Assembly (NCBI RefSeq): GCF_009674565.1
Contig: NZ_WKJL01000032.1
Span: 1-55,417 of the forward strand
Origin: Duganella aquatilis
Lineage (GTDB): Bacteria > Pseudomonadota > Gammaproteobacteria > Burkholderiales > Burkholderiaceae_D
Direction of reading: 5' to 3'
DNA length: 55,417 bases
The position numbers were made by a program, and so were the translations under genes. The notes below the pieces were generated by a model. That model was not told the DNA's origin. It worked only from the letters and a program-made list of their open reading frames with translations, and did not search any database. Position 1 is the stretch's first letter. Each line of letters begins with the position of its first letter. Of this stretch, positions 17,192 to 26,482 are shown piece after piece.

Positions 17192-20100
17192 GGGGTCTCC
17201 GTGGACAGGCTGGCCTGTAGTGCTTGCAGTGCGGCGTAGGCCTGCGGGAAATCGAAATCGTTGAGGGCGTCCTGCACCGCCTTCAGCTGCTGGGCCAGTG
17301 CGGGCGGGGCGCCGGTGAGGGCGGCGGTCAGGGCGGTCAGGGCGGCGTCGTTCAGCGCGCCGCGCTGCAGCGACGGCAGCAGGGCGGCGGACTTCTGGCG
17401 CGCCATGGACGGGTCGAACACGGCGGGCGGCGGCGTCTCCAGCCGGGTGCCGCGCGGCGGCGCCAGCGCGTGGATGGCGCTCAGCGCCGCATCCAGCTGC
17501 GCCGCCAGCGTGCGCTGCGCCTGCGCCAGTTCGGTTTGCAGCGCCACCGACAGTTCGCCGGGCACGCCGTCATCGCGCTGCGGCGAGCCGCACAGCTTCT
17601 CGATCTGCGCCAGCGTGGCGGCGATCTGTTCCAGGCCGATGTTGGCGGCGACGCCGCGCACCTTGTGGGCCCAGGCCTGCGCTTCGGCCAGCCCCACTTC
17701 GCTGGTGTTGGCCAGCAGCTTGACCAGCGTGGCGGCGGCGCTGGCGTGGTCCGCCACGAAGCGGTGCAGCGCCTGGTGATAGGCCGCTTCCTCGCCGCCC
17801 CAGCGCGCCAGGCCGGCCTTCTGGTTCAGCGAACGCAGGCGCGGCGCCTCGGACGGCGGCGGCGCCGACGCCAGCGGCGGCAGGTTGAGCACCCGCGCGA
17901 TTTCGTGCGACAGCGTGTGCCAGTCGACCGGCTTGGATGCAAAGCCGTTCATGCCGGCCTTGGCGGCCGCTTCGCGGTGCGCCGCCAGCACGCTGGCGGT
18001 CATGGCGACAATCGGCACCGGCGCGTCGCCGTGGTGCTGTTCGCGCGAGCGGATGGTGCGGGTGGCGGCCAGGCCGTCCAGCATCGGCATCTGCATGTCC
18101 ATCAGGATCACGTCGTGCAGGCGGTCGGCCGACATCTGCACTGCCATGTAGCCGTCGGTGGCGGTGTCGAGCGTGTGGCCGCGCTTGGCCAGCAGCAGCG
18201 ACAGCAGCTCCAGATTCTGCGGCACGTCGTCGGCGGCCAGGATGTGCAGCGGCGGCAGCGGATAGTCGCTCACTTCGCTGCGCTGGCCCTCGCCGTTGTG
18301 GGCCGGCTCCAGTGGCAGCAGCACGTGGAAGGTGGTGCCCTGGCCCGGCGTGCTCTCGGCCCAGATCTTGCCGCCCATCAGATCGACCAGCTGGCGGCTG
18401 ATGGTGGTGCCCAGGCCGGTGCCGCCGAAGCGCCGCGTCATCGAGGCGTCGGCCTGCGTGAACGGATCGAAGATGGCGTTGATGCGGTCCGGCGCGATGC
18501 CGATGCCGGTGTCCTGCACCGCGATGTGCAGCTGCCCCTGGCGCACGCCGGCGCGCAGGCAGACCTTGCCGGCGGCGGTGAACTTGATGGCGTTGTCGAG
18601 CAGGTTGCCGAGGATCTGGCGCATGCGCAGCTCGTCGCCGTGCAGCCACGCCGGCAGCGTGCCGTCGTAGGCGATGTCGATCTCCAGCCCCTTGCTGCGG
18701 GCGTTGCTGCCGAAGGTGGACGCCAGTTCGTCGATCAGGCCGAGCAGGCTGTAGTCGTCCGGCTCCAGCTCCACCGCGCCCTTGTCCAGCTTGGCGGTGT
18801 CGAGGATTTCGTTCAGCAGCCGCAGCAGCGAGCGGCCTTCCTTGCGCACCGTGTTCAGGTGGCGCTGCTGCTCGTCGCTCAAGTCGGTGTCGAGCAGCAC
18901 GTCGGTGAAGCCGAGGATGGCGTTCATCGGCGTGCGGATTTCGTGGCTCATGTTGGCGACAAAGCTGGCGCGCGCGGCGGCCGCCTGTTCCGCCGTCTCC
19001 TTGGCCTTGCGCAGCTCCAGTTCCATCTCGCGGCGTTCGCTGATGTCGAGGATCACGCCGTCGATCCAGCGGATCGCCGGATTGCTCTCGTCCTGCGTCA
19101 CCGCGCCGTGTTCCCACATGAAGCGGCGGCTGCCGTCGGCGTGGATCAGGCACCACTCGACCTGGTAGGCGGTCAGCGCGGCGATGCTGCGCGCGATCTC
19201 GGCCGCCACGCGCTCGCGGTCCTCCTCGCAGATCAGCGAGCCGAAGGTGCGGGTGCGTGCGGGGCCGACGAAGTCGCTGGCCGGAAAGCCGGCCAGGCGC
19301 TCGATGCCGTCGCTGACGAACACCGGCGGCGTGTCGAAGGCCATGCTGCTGCGGAAGGAGATGCCGGGGATGTTGCCGATCAGCGAACGGAATTGCTGCT
19401 CGTTGTCGCGCAGCGCCTGCATGATGGCGCGGCGTTCGCTGATGTCGGTAATGAACAGCACGAACAGGTCGCGCTGCGCCAGGCGCGCATGGCCCAGCGC
19501 GCGGCGGATCGGCACCTGGCTGCCGTCCTTGCGCACGGCGATCACTTCGCTGCCCTTGCCGGGCACGGTGCCGTCCTCGGTGCGCAGATAGTTCAGCAGG
19601 CCGTCCTGCTCCGAACGCTCGGCATCGGCCATCAGCAGGCGCACGTTGCGGCCGATGATTTCCGCGCGCGTCCAGCCGAAGATGCGTTCGGCCGAGGCGT
19701 TGAATTCCTGGATCACGCCGTCGCGGTCGACGGTGATCACGCCGTCGACGGTGGTGGTCAGCAGGGCGCGCATCCAGGCCTCGCTCTCGGCCTGCTGGCG
19801 GTACATTTCGCGGTAGCGCAGCATGCCGTTGGCGGCCGTGGCGAACACCGTCACCGCCACGGTGATCAGCGACAGCGCCAGCGCCAGGAAGGTGGAGTTC
19901 TGCTGCGGCGAGACGTCCAGCGGCAGCACGCCGGTGAAGCGCGCCGCCGCCATGCCGGTGTAGTGCATGCCGGCGATGGCGCAGCCCATGACGGCGGCGC
20001 TGATGACGCCCACCAGCGCCGCCGGCAGGCGCAGCGAGCGCAGGCCGAAGCGTATCCACAAGGCCAGCGTGGCCAGCACCACCGCCACCACGATCGACAG

Positions 20101-20571
20101 GCCGAACATGAAGGGATCGTAGCGCAGCTGCAGCGCGGTCTGCATCGCCGCCATGCCGGTGTAGTGCATGGCGCCGATGCCGGCGCCGACCAGCACGCCG
20201 CCGCTGATCAGCGAGATGGCGCTCAGGCGCTGCATGCTGATGATGTACAGCGCCACCGCCGACGCGGCAAGGCTGGGCAGCACCGAGATCAGCGTCAGCA
20301 CGTGGTCGTAGTCGACGTCGGTGCACAGGTTGAACGCCAGCATGCCGATGAAGTGCATCGACCACACGCCGCAGCCCAGCGCCAGGCTGCCGGTGCCCAG
20401 CATGGCGGCGCGCAGCGGCCGCGTGCCGGCCAGACGCGCCTGTGCGGCCACTTGCAATCCCATCCATGATGAGAAGATGGCAACCAGGATTGAGAGTAAA
20501 ACCAGCCACGGCGAGTAGGTGCCGTAGTGGAGCAGGGACGGATCGTCCGGCGAAATGAAGAGTTCCATCAT
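17188..20571 (-). CDS. MHYT-PAS hybrid sensor histidine kinase with REC and Hpt
   Basis: The 1127-aa inner-membrane protein begins with an MHYT sensor (about 15-210) of seven membrane segments, containing 'SMHFIGM', 'AMHYTGMAAM' and 'GMHYTGMAAA'; this domain is proposed to bind copper and sense O2, CO or NO. Two PAS domains (about 265-510) follow, then HisKA (His near 542 in 'MSHEIRTPMN'), ATPase (about 600-755, 'GTGLGTTISRQL'), a receiver (about 770-890, 'ILMDMQMPML') and a C-terminal Hpt domain (His near 967 in 'AHKVRGVAANIG'). All phosphorelay parts are in one chain, and the coupled HD-GYP regulator is the obvious output. Two ATG codons occur in a row at the start; either may be used. Confidence 0.94.
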   Translation of the reverse strand: MMELFISPDDPSLLHYGTYSPWLVLLSILVAIFSSWMGLQVAAQARLAGTRPLRAAMLGTGSLALGCGVWSMHFIGMLAFNLCTDVDYDHVLTLISVLPSLAASAVALYIISMQRLSAISLISGGVLVGAGIGAMHYTGMAAMQTALQLRYDPFMFGLSIVVAVVLATLALWIRFGLRSLRLPAALVGVISAAVMGCAIAGMHYTGMAAARFTGVLPLDVSPQQNSTFLALALSLITVAVTVFATAANGMLRYREMYRQQAESEAWMRALLTTTVDGVITVDRDGVIQEFNASAERIFGWTRAEIIGRNVRLLMADAERSEQDGLLNYLRTEDGTVPGKGSEVIAVRKDGSQVPIRRALGHARLAQRDLFVLFITDISERRAIMQALRDNEQQFRSLIGNIPGISFRSSMAFDTPPVFVSDGIERLAGFPASDFVGPARTRTFGSLICEEDRERVAAEIARSIAALTAYQVEWCLIHADGSRRFMWEHGAVTQDESNPAIRWIDGVILDISERREMELELRKAKETAEQAAAARASFVANMSHEIRTPMNAILGFTDVLLDTDLSDEQQRHLNTVRKEGRSLLRLLNEILDTAKLDKGAVELEPDDYSLLGLIDELASTFGSNARSKGLEIDIAYDGTLPAWLHGDELRMRQILGNLLDNAIKFTAAGKVCLRAGVRQGQLHIAVQDTGIGIAPDRINAIFDPFTQADASMTRRFGGTGLGTTISRQLVDLMGGKIWAESTPGQGTTFHVLLPLEPAHNGEGQRSEVSDYPLPPLHILAADDVPQNLELLSLLLAKRGHTLDTATDGYMAVQMSADRLHDVILMDMQMPMLDGLAATRTIRSREQHHGDAPVPIVAMTASVLAAHREAAAKAGMNGFASKPVDWHTLSHEIARVLNLPPLASAPPPSEAPRLRSLNQKAGLARWGGEEAAYHQALHRFVADHASAAATLVKLLANTSEVGLAEAQAWAHKVRGVAANIGLEQIAATLAQIEKLCGSPQRDDGVPGELSVALQTELAQAQRTLAAQLDAALSAIHALAPPRGTRLETPPPAVFDPSMARQKSAALLPSLQRGALNDAALTALTAALTGAPPALAQQLKAVQDALNDFDFPQAYAALQALQASLSTETP

Positions 20572-20712
20572 GATGATGGGACCATATCACAAACAAAGTG
20601 CCCGCAGACAATGCGGTGAGCATTGAATAGTTGCTTTTAAGATAAATATGCGGAATACTTGCCCGGCTGATCCGCATGTCGCCGGATCTCACTACGGGAC
20701 ACACTGAAAACA

Positions 20713-21941
20713 ATGGCTTTCCTCACCAAGAAAAAAATCGGGCTGGCGGTGGCCCTGCTGGTCATCGGCGGTGGCGCCACCGCTTATTATTCCAAAAGCA
20801 AGGCCCCTGTGGTGGAGCCGCCACGCTTCCGCACCGCGGCCGTCGACACCGGCAACATCACGCAGACGGTGACGGCCACCGGCACCATCAACCCGGTGGC
20901 GCTGATCAATATCGGTTCGCAAGTGTCGGGCACGGTGAGCGAACTGAAGGCCGATTTCAACGACCGCGTGTCCAAGGGCCAGGTGCTGCTGAAACTCGAC
21001 CCGACCATCTTCAATGCGCAGATCCGCCAGGCCGATGCGCAGCTGGCGTCGGCGCGCGCCTCGCTCAAGCTGGCGCAGGCCACGCACCAGCGCAATCAGT
21101 CGCTGCTGTCGCAGAACTACATCTCGCCGCTGGCGCTGGACCAGTCCAAGCGCGAGGTCGATGTGGCGCAGGCGAATATCCAGCTGGCCTCGGCGCAGCT
21201 GGCGCGCGCGCAGGCCGACTTCGACAACAGCGTGATCCGCTCGCCGATCGACGGCGTGATCATCAAGCGCACCGTCGACCTGGGCCAGACCGTGGCGGCG
21301 TCGTTCACCACGCCGCAGCTGTTCCAGATCGCGCGCGACCTGACCAAGATGCAGATCGATACCAGCGTCTCGGAAGCGGACGTCGGCTCGCTGAAGGAAG
21401 GGCAGGAGGCGCGCTTCGTGGTGGATGCCTATCCGGACAAGGAATTCAATGCGCGCATGCGCCAGTTCCGCCTGGCCGCCAACGTGGTGAACAGCGTGGT
21501 GACCTACAACGTGGTGCTGGACGTCGACAACCAGGACGAGCTGCTCAAGCCGGGCATGACGGCACAGGTGCGTCTGCTGGTGGGCAACCGCCAGAACGTG
21601 CTGCGCGTGCCGACCGCCGCGCTGCGCTTCCGCCTCAGCGACGAAGAGATCGAGAAGCAGAAGAAGCTGGCCGAAGCGGCCAGGCCGGCCTCCGCATCCG
21701 CTGCGGCCAGCGCCACGGCCGCCGCCGAGGCGCCGCAGGACGACGACGCCTCGTTCCGCACCAAGGCCGACCTGGCGCGCTCGTTCCGCATCTACACGCT
21801 GGACGCGAAGAATCAGCCCAAGGCCACCGACGTGAAAATCGGCCTGTCCAATTTCCGCTACACCGAAGTGGTGGGCGGCGAGTTGAAGAAGGGCGACAAG
21901 GTCATCACGCGCGCCATCGGCAATGAGAATGCAGGTGGCAT

Positions 21942-21945
<4 letters not shown>
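20713..21945 (+). CDS. MacA-like periplasmic adaptor (membrane fusion protein)
   Basis: The 410-aa protein has an N-terminal membrane anchor (about 8-25), then the HlyD/MacA plan: beta-barrel and lipoyl halves ('GTINPVALINIGSQVSGTVS' and 'VIRSPIDGVIIKRTVDLGQ') around a coiled-coil hairpin (about 100-170). It would bridge the inner-membrane ABC transporter to a TolC-type outer-membrane channel, which is not encoded here. An alanine-rich, charged insert (about 315-345) is unusual for MacA. Its stop overlaps the GTG start of the ATPase gene by four bases. Confidence 0.9.
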
Positions 21946-22691
<746 letters not shown>

Positions 22692-22696
22692 ACAAT

Positions 22697-23920
22697 ATGA
22701 ACCTTTTACAGATCGTGGTAGAGGCGTTTCGCTCGATGCTGGCGAACCGTCTGCGCACGCTGTTGACCATGCTGGGCATCATCATCGGCATCACCTCGGT
22801 GGTGCTGCTGCTGGCGGTGGGCGACAGCATGAAGCGCTTCATCGCCAAGGAGCTGGAACAGCTGGGCACCAATATGCTGTTCATCTCCCCCGGCGGCGAC
22901 CGCGCGCAACAGCAGCGCATGCGCAGCGGCGCGCAGCCGGCGATGACCATCGCCGATGCGGCGGCGCTGAACGAACTGCCGTCGCTGGCCGGCGCCGCGC
23001 CGGTGCTGCAGGGCGGCTTCAATCTCGCGGTCGGCAACGAGAACGCTTCCAAGACGGTGCACGGCGTGACCCCGGCCATGTTCAAGATCCGCGGCTGGAA
23101 GGTCGACAAGGGCAGCGCCTTTAGCGACGCCGACGTGCGCGCCGCCTCGCGCATGGTGGTCATCGGCCGCAAGATCGCCGACCAGTTCTTCTACAAGCAG
23201 GACCCGCTGGGCAAATACATCCGCATCGAGAACGTCTCGTTCCAGGTGGTGGGCGTGCTGTACGGCGAGGGCAAGCAGGTGGACGGCGGCGACTTGAGCG
23301 AGTACGTCATCGTGCCGATCACGGCGGCCGCCGCCAACCTGGTGAAGATGCCCTTCCCCGGCAATGTGCACTACGTGGTGGCGCAGGGTAAATCCGGCGG
23401 CAACCTGCAGGATGCGATCCTCGACATCGGCGAGACGCTGCGCGACCGCCACCACATCAAGATCGACCAGCCGGACGACTTCCGCATCGACAACCTGGCG
23501 TCGTTTGCCGAGACGGCGCAGAAGATCAGCGCCGGCCTGGCCGCGCTGCTGGGCCTGATCGGCGCGATCTCGCTGATCGTCGGCGGCATCGGCATCATGA
23601 ACATCATGCTGGTGTCGGTGACCGAGCGCACGCGCGAGATCGGCATCCGCATGGCGATCGGCGCCAAGCCGCGCGACGTGCTGCTGCAGTTCCTGACGGA
23701 GGCGGTGGTGATCTGCCTGGTGGGCGGCATCTTCGGCATCGTGCTGGCCACCGGCGCGGCGGCGGGCATTACCGCCACCGGCAAGTTCGACGTGTTCATC
23801 ACCCTGCAGGCGGTGATCGTGGCGTGCGGCTTCTCCAGCCTGGTGGGCGTGTTCTTCGGCTTCTACCCGGCGCGCCGCGCGTCCAAGCTGCTGCCGGTGG
23901 ACTGCCTGCGCTACGAGTGA
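22697..23920 (+). CDS. MacB-type ABC transporter permease
   Basis: The 407-aa protein has one N-terminal membrane segment ('LLTMLGIIIGITSVVLLLAV'), a large periplasmic MacB_PCD domain (about 45-265), and three C-terminal segments with the FtsX-type core ('LIVGGIGIMNIMLVSVTERTRE', then 'EIGIRMAIGAKPRDV'). With the adaptor and ATPase it forms a tripartite exporter for macrolides, peptides, siderophores or lipids; the substrate cannot be told. Its stop is immediately followed by the stop of the convergent small membrane protein gene. Confidence 0.94.
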   Translation: MNLLQIVVEAFRSMLANRLRTLLTMLGIIIGITSVVLLLAVGDSMKRFIAKELEQLGTNMLFISPGGDRAQQQRMRSGAQPAMTIADAAALNELPSLAGAAPVLQGGFNLAVGNENASKTVHGVTPAMFKIRGWKVDKGSAFSDADVRAASRMVVIGRKIADQFFYKQDPLGKYIRIENVSFQVVGVLYGEGKQVDGGDLSEYVIVPITAAAANLVKMPFPGNVHYVVAQGKSGGNLQDAILDIGETLRDRHHIKIDQPDDFRIDNLASFAETAQKISAGLAALLGLIGAISLIVGGIGIMNIMLVSVTERTREIGIRMAIGAKPRDVLLQFLTEAVVICLVGGIFGIVLATGAAAGITATGKFDVFITLQAVIVACGFSSLVGVFFGFYPARRASKLLPVDCLRYE

Positions 23921-24385
23921 TCAGTAGTCGAACTTCTTGCTGCCGCCGGTGGAGGCCTTGAAGTAGATGGAGTTTTCCTCGCGCTCCTTGCGAACCACTT
24001 CGCGGCGCTCGCGGTTGGCCTGGCGGCGCTCCTCGACGCGCGCATTGTGCGCATCGATGCGGCGCTGGGTCTGCAAGCCCTTTTTGCTGTTTTCCAGCAG
24101 GCCGAACTTTTGCCGCATGGCGAAGGCCCACAGCAGGAACACCAGCAGCAGCGACAGCAGATAGGCGCTTTGCCACAGGCCGTAGTTCTGGCTGATGAAG
24201 GGGAAGATGGGCGCGGCTTTTTCCAGCCAGCCCTGGCCAAGGATGCCGAGTCCGGCCGCCAGCGCGCCCAGACAGAGCGTCTTGACGATCATCCAGCGGC
24301 TGGCCTTGATACGCGATTCCCAGAAGGTTTGCGGATCGTCGGTCAGTTGGTCGAGATAGGGAGTGTGGTCGTGGTGCGTGGTCAT
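23921..24385 (-). CDS. Small membrane protein with two transmembrane segments
   Basis: The 154-aa protein has a cytoplasmic-looking N-terminus, two membrane segments (about 35-55 and 72-92) and a highly charged, Arg/Glu-rich C-terminal helix (about 100-145) that may form a coiled coil. I do not recognise a family. It is convergent with the MacB-like permease with no base between the two stop codons, so it is not part of that operon. Confidence 0.75.
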   Translation of the reverse strand: MTTHHDHTPYLDQLTDDPQTFWESRIKASRWMIVKTLCLGALAAGLGILGQGWLEKAAPIFPFISQNYGLWQSAYLLSLLLVFLLWAFAMRQKFGLLENSKKGLQTQRRIDAHNARVEERRQANRERREVVRKEREENSIYFKASTGGSKKFDY

Positions 24386-24493
24386 AGCGACAATTTTTTA
24401 GGGCGCCAATAGTGCGGTGGAGATTATCGCACATTTTCCATGTGGAAATTATGTTGGTGTTGATCTACGTCTAGTCTTTGCGTAGCATGGGGC

Positions 24494-25777
24494 ATGATCA
24501 AACGTTTACTCTCGGCGGCCTTGCTGGCTGCAACCCTTCAGGCGGCGGCTGCGCCGGTGTTGTCGGTGGTGGGCGACGGCTGGGCCAACAACTCGGTCAA
24601 CGCGGTGGTGTTCCGCAAGAATTCGCTGGTGACGCAGGGCGACACGCAGTACGTGGCCTACTACGATGCGCAGCGCTACCTGGTGCTGGGCAAGCGCAAG
24701 CTGGGCGACACGCGGTGGACGGTGCGGCGCAGCGCCTGGCAGGGCAACGCGGCCGATGCGCACAACGCCATCAGCATCATGGTCGACGGCGCCGGCTATC
24801 TGCATGTGTCGTGGGATCATCACAACAACCCCTTGCGCTATGCGCGCAGCGTGGCGCCGGGTTCGCTGGCGCTGGGGACCAAGCTGTCCATGGTCGGCGC
24901 CGAGGAGGACGAAGTGTCCTATCCCGAGTTTCACCGGCTGCCGGACGGTAACTTGCTGTTCTTCTACCGCCTGGGCGGCTCGGGGCGCGGCGACCTGATC
25001 ATCAACCGCTACAACGTCGCCACGCAGCGCTGGACGCGGCTGCACACCAACCTGATCACCGGCGAAGGCCAGCGCAACGCCTACTGGCAGGCCTTCCTCG
25101 ACCATCGCGGCACGCTGCACCTGTCGTGGGTGTGGCGCGAGTCGCCGGACGTGGCCAGCAATCATGACATGGCGTATGCGCGTTCGCGCGACGGCGGCGT
25201 GACGTGGGAGCGGTCGGACGGCAGGCCCTACACGCTGCCGATCAGCGCCGCCAGCGCCGAGTATGCGCTGCGCATTCCGCAGAACAGCGAGTTGATCAAC
25301 CAGACGTCGATGGCGGCCGACCAGGATGGCCATCCCTACATCGCCAGCTACTGGCGCGACGCCGGTTCCACCGTACCGCAGTATCACGTGATCTTCCACG
25401 ACGGCGCGGCCTGGCAGGTGCGTGCGCTGGACTTCCGCAAGACGCCGTTCTCGCTGGGCGGGCAGGGCACCAAGCGCATTCCGATCGCGCGGCCGCAGAT
25501 CATGGTCAACGCGGCCGGCGCGCTGCTGGTATTCCGCGATGAGGAGCGCGGCAGCAAGGTCTCGGTGGCCAGCACCGCCGATATCCTGCACGGCCCGTGG
25601 CAGGTGCTGGATCTGACGGCATTCGCCGTCGGCGCCTGGGAGCCCAGCTATGACACCGAACTCTGGCGCCGCAACGGCACCCTGAGCCTGTTCGTGCAGA
25701 ACGTCCAGCAGGTCGACGGCGAAGGCCAGGCCAACGTGCCGCCGCAACCGGTACAAGTGCTGGACTGGCAGCCGTAA
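24494..25777 (+). CDS. Secreted BNR-type beta-propeller protein, possible polysaccharide lyase
   Basis: The 427-aa protein starts with a clear signal peptide (cut near 'LQAAAA-PV'). The rest looks like a BNR_4-type seven-bladed propeller: repeated blade-like units such as 'GYLHVSWDHHNNPLRYARS', 'GTLHLSWVWRESP', 'YARSRDGGVTWERSDG' and 'GHPYIASYW'. The BNR_4 superfamily includes polysaccharide lyases (ulvan lyases PL24/PL25; rhamnose-glucuronate lyase PL42), where a His in the central blades is catalytic; the conserved His pair here would fit. This is a family-level guess. Its 3' end is four bases from a convergent DUF1640-like gene, and the sugar locus begins just downstream. Confidence 0.7.
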   Translation: MIKRLLSAALLAATLQAAAAPVLSVVGDGWANNSVNAVVFRKNSLVTQGDTQYVAYYDAQRYLVLGKRKLGDTRWTVRRSAWQGNAADAHNAISIMVDGAGYLHVSWDHHNNPLRYARSVAPGSLALGTKLSMVGAEEDEVSYPEFHRLPDGNLLFFYRLGGSGRGDLIINRYNVATQRWTRLHTNLITGEGQRNAYWQAFLDHRGTLHLSWVWRESPDVASNHDMAYARSRDGGVTWERSDGRPYTLPISAASAEYALRIPQNSELINQTSMAADQDGHPYIASYWRDAGSTVPQYHVIFHDGAAWQVRALDFRKTPFSLGGQGTKRIPIARPQIMVNAAGALLVFRDEERGSKVSVASTADILHGPWQVLDLTAFAVGAWEPSYDTELWRRNGTLSLFVQNVQQVDGEGQANVPPQPVQVLDWQP

Positions 25778-25781
25778 GTCT

Positions 25782-26147
25782 TCACCCGGGCATCATCTTG
25801 AGCAGCAGCGCTGAAAGCAGTGACGACTGCAGTATGCCGACGCCGACCACCCACCGTATCAACTCGGCTCTGCTCTCCGCAATTTTTGTTTCCAGCCGTG
25901 CCTCGACCTGATCGATTCGGCCATTCAGCCGGATGTCGACCTTGTCGATTTTTGCATCCAGTTTGAATTCCACCTGATCGATTTTCGCGGTGGTATCTAC
26001 GGCATATTTATCGAGCTTGATGTTGAGTGCGCCTAGCTCGTTCATGAATTCGCCAGTCGTCTCGGCCTGGATGTCGGCGAGCGCCGCTGACATGCCGGCT
26101 TCCTGCAGCCGCTTCGCATATTGGTGATTGTCGAAAAGAATGGTCAT
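25782..26147 (-). CDS. DUF1640/CCDC90-like coiled-coil membrane protein, copy A
   Basis: The 121-aa protein begins 'MTILFDNHQYAKRLQEAGM', continues with 'ALADIQAE', then a heptad-rich coiled coil (about 40-95) made of repeats such as 'AKIDQVEFKLDAKIDKVDIR', and ends with one membrane segment (about 98-117). This plan matches bacterial DUF1640 proteins related to mitochondrial CCDC90/MCUR1; their bacterial role is unknown. A shorter paralogue lies at 32627-32941 on the same strand with nearly the same N-terminus and C-terminal 'GILQSSL(L/I)SALLLK'. The start is supported by both copies beginning at the same residue. Confidence 0.8.
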   Translation of the reverse strand: MTILFDNHQYAKRLQEAGMSAALADIQAETTGEFMNELGALNIKLDKYAVDTTAKIDQVEFKLDAKIDKVDIRLNGRIDQVEARLETKIAESRAELIRWVVGVGILQSSLLSALLLKMMPG

Positions 26148-26482
26148 GGCGGTCTCCGGTCTGGGTGAGCACCTATCTTAAAAATACGGCCTGAACGGCG
26201 TTTGATATATCGCAAATGTCTACCGTCGCTTTGCGCGGCCGACGGGCGTGTCTATCTCGCCACAGTGCCATTGCATGCCGGTTTTTCCGCGCGCTCCTCT
26301 GTACATGCCATGCTAGTGATTGCTTTTTAGTATCAAATGGTAGCGTATAACATTTCAAATATTATTTTTGTTGACAATAACTTTTCAACGCTTTTACACT
26401 CAAATGATCGCGCAACCATTTTGTTTCTAAGTTGTTCGGTTCATAACAATAACCACGGTGATCTACCGAAGGAGACTGTAAA
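26148..26482. other. Intergenic region upstream of the TonB receptor gene
   Basis: This 335-base stretch is AT-rich in its right half and contains the receptor promoter listed below and a good Shine-Dalgarno (AAGGAG) before 26483. TGGTAGCGTATAACA (26338-26352) resembles a LacI-family operator with one extra base, but this is weak. No convincing gene. Confidence 0.6.
26371..26400 (+). promoter_or_regulatory. Sigma-70 type promoter of the TonB receptor gene
   Basis: TTGACA (26371-26376) is followed after 18 bases by TACACT (26395-26400). The -35 is perfect and the -10 has four of six consensus bases. Transcription would start near 26407, about 76 bases before the ATG. Confidence 0.55.

Noticed and set aside
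17224..20469. Open plus-strand frame of about 1080 codons
   Set aside because: Antisense shadow of the MHYT kinase; no motif, no ribosome site, His/Gln/Arg-rich composition.
26338..26352. LacI-family operator upstream of the TonB receptor
   Set aside because: TGGTAGCGTATAACA has one base too many between half-sites and no LacI-type regulator is nearby; noted only as weak.
26173..26358. Small minus-strand frame upstream of the TonB receptor
   Set aside because: No ribosome site, basic random composition, and it covers the promoter region.
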